The notes below the pieces were generated by a model. The model worked only from the letters and a program-made list of their open reading frames with translations. It made no database searches and was not told the origin of the DNA. Below are positions 63,509 through 64,000 of a stretch of 64,000 bases of DNA, piece after piece. Numbering within the stretch: the stretch's first letter is position 1; each line of letters starts with the position of its first letter. Source of the stretch: Lentimicrobiaceae bacterium (GTDB lineage Bacteria; Bacteroidota; Bacteroidia; Bacteroidales; F082); contig JABJIE010000063.1 of assembly GCA_018661505.1 (NCBI GenBank), positions 39,857-103,856 on the forward strand, given 5' to 3'. Made by a program: the position numbers and the translations under genes.

Positions 63509-64000
63509 CTACTTTACGATAAGTCTAGATGTTTCTTTCAATTGTGAGTTAGAAACAGTTATAAAATACATACCTGTGTTAAATCCACTGGTATTTATTT
63601 GATGGTTGCCATTAATTTCAGATTCATAAACCATCCTTCCTGATATATCAGTTAGGACTACTTGTCCTTTGAAATTATCATTATTAGCTACTTTAACATT
63701 AACATAACCAACAGATGGATTAGGATATATTGTTAGATTATTCATGGATATAACATCATATTGAATACTAGAAGAAGAAACAATAGACTTGTTCATGGCA
63801 AATACACCAGTTGATGAACCTTGCCAATACGTGAAAACTAATTTATAAACATCATCATTATCATCTTTAACGAAGAATGCTATTGAATCATCTACAACCC
63901 ATGAAAATGTTTGCATGTCAAATGATTTCCAGTCATACCCAATGGTATTTTTCAATGAATCAAAAGGTTTGGATATCCAATCATCAAAATCAGGTCCCAC
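63509..64000 (-). CDS. HmuY-like protein with T9SS sorting domain, 5' end outside window
   Basis: 163 residues visible; the window edge cuts the gene and the first visible codon (GTG) is not a proven start. The first half is related to the C-terminal end of the HmuY lipoprotein downstream (IGYDWKSF, DDVYKLVFTYWQG ... TGVFAMNKS). Residues from about 90 form a type A T9SS sorting domain (MNNLTIYPNPSVGYVNVKV, DISGRMVYES, FNTGMYFITV), so the protein is exported and probably attached to the surface or released. It is a candidate haemophore for the neighbouring receptor. Confidence 0.8.
   Translation of the reverse strand: MGPDFDDWISKPFDSLKNTIGYDWKSFDMQTFSWVVDDSIAFFVKDDNDDVYKLVFTYWQGSSTGVFAMNKSIVSSSSIQYDVISMNNLTIYPNPSVGYVNVKVANNDNFKGQVVLTDISGRMVYESEINGNHQINTSGFNTGMYFITVSNSQLKETSRLIVK

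Noticed and set aside
1..64000. Insertion sequences, prophage, toxin-antitoxin or CRISPR-Cas genes
   Set aside because: No transposase, integrase, phage structural or Cas motif was seen in any frame; all larger genes have cellular roles.

Overview
The window is 64 kb of AT-rich chromosome from a member of the Bacteroidota. Evidence for this: proteins with type IX secretion (T9SS) C-terminal sorting domains, promoters of the Bacteroidota form TTTG-N18-20-TAnnTTTG, Rho with a long disordered insert, and families typical of the phylum (DUF3078, DUF4293, DUF1573, TIGR02757, HmuY). The genus cannot be told from the sequence. Coding density is high and no gap between genes exceeds 300 bp. I see no tRNA, rRNA, CRISPR, IS element or prophage.

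Layout. 1-4.8 kb: three consecutive SurA/parvulin-type outer-membrane-protein chaperones, then a MoxR ATPase. 5-9.4 kb: a large T9SS-exported PNGase F-like protein and a nitronate monooxygenase. 9.4-12 kb: truA, a NicO-type nickel transporter candidate and an outer-membrane barrel. 12-23.3 kb: a hydrogenase island. hoxFUYHW (minus strand) encodes a soluble NAD-linked [NiFe] hydrogenase of the Ralstonia eutropha type. It is divergent from hypFCDE (plus), followed by an unknown 10-cysteine protein and hypB. hypA lies about 18 kb away, behind ftsK. 23.3-38.2 kb: housekeeping genes, including cdaA, rplS, rlmB, an MscS channel, rho, mpl, and a YkoF-like/PnuC/NadR-kinase/glycosyltransferase operon. 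38.2-46.3 kb: a LolA-like carrier, ftsK, hypA, an aminotransferase, a potassium channel with a zinc ribbon, and two small c-type haem proteins. 46.3-54.2 kb: a four-subunit 2-oxoacid:ferredoxin oxidoreductase, an aminotransferase, and an ADP-forming acyl-CoA synthetase coupled to a Mpv17-like membrane protein. 54.3-60 kb: a cation-chloride-cotransporter-type permease, a saccharopine-dehydrogenase-like enzyme, a membrane methyltransferase and a membrane phosphoesterase. 60-64 kb: a haem-uptake locus with a TonB-dependent receptor between an HmuY lipoprotein and an HmuY-like protein carrying a T9SS signal.

How it fits together. The hydrogenase, its maturation set, the nickel transporter and the 2-oxoacid:ferredoxin oxidoreductase point to an organism that can live fermentatively and exchange electrons with H2. 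The aminotransferase, 2-oxoacid oxidoreductase and ADP-forming synthetase would together turn amino acids into organic acids and ATP. The small haem proteins and haem uptake indicate that some respiration is also possible. The best candidates for something new are the 10-cysteine protein beside the hyp genes, the PNGase F-like protein split by a lectin-like domain and lacking one catalytic-site residue, the paired HmuY system, and the YkoF/PnuC/NadR-kinase operon whose substrate is ambiguous.
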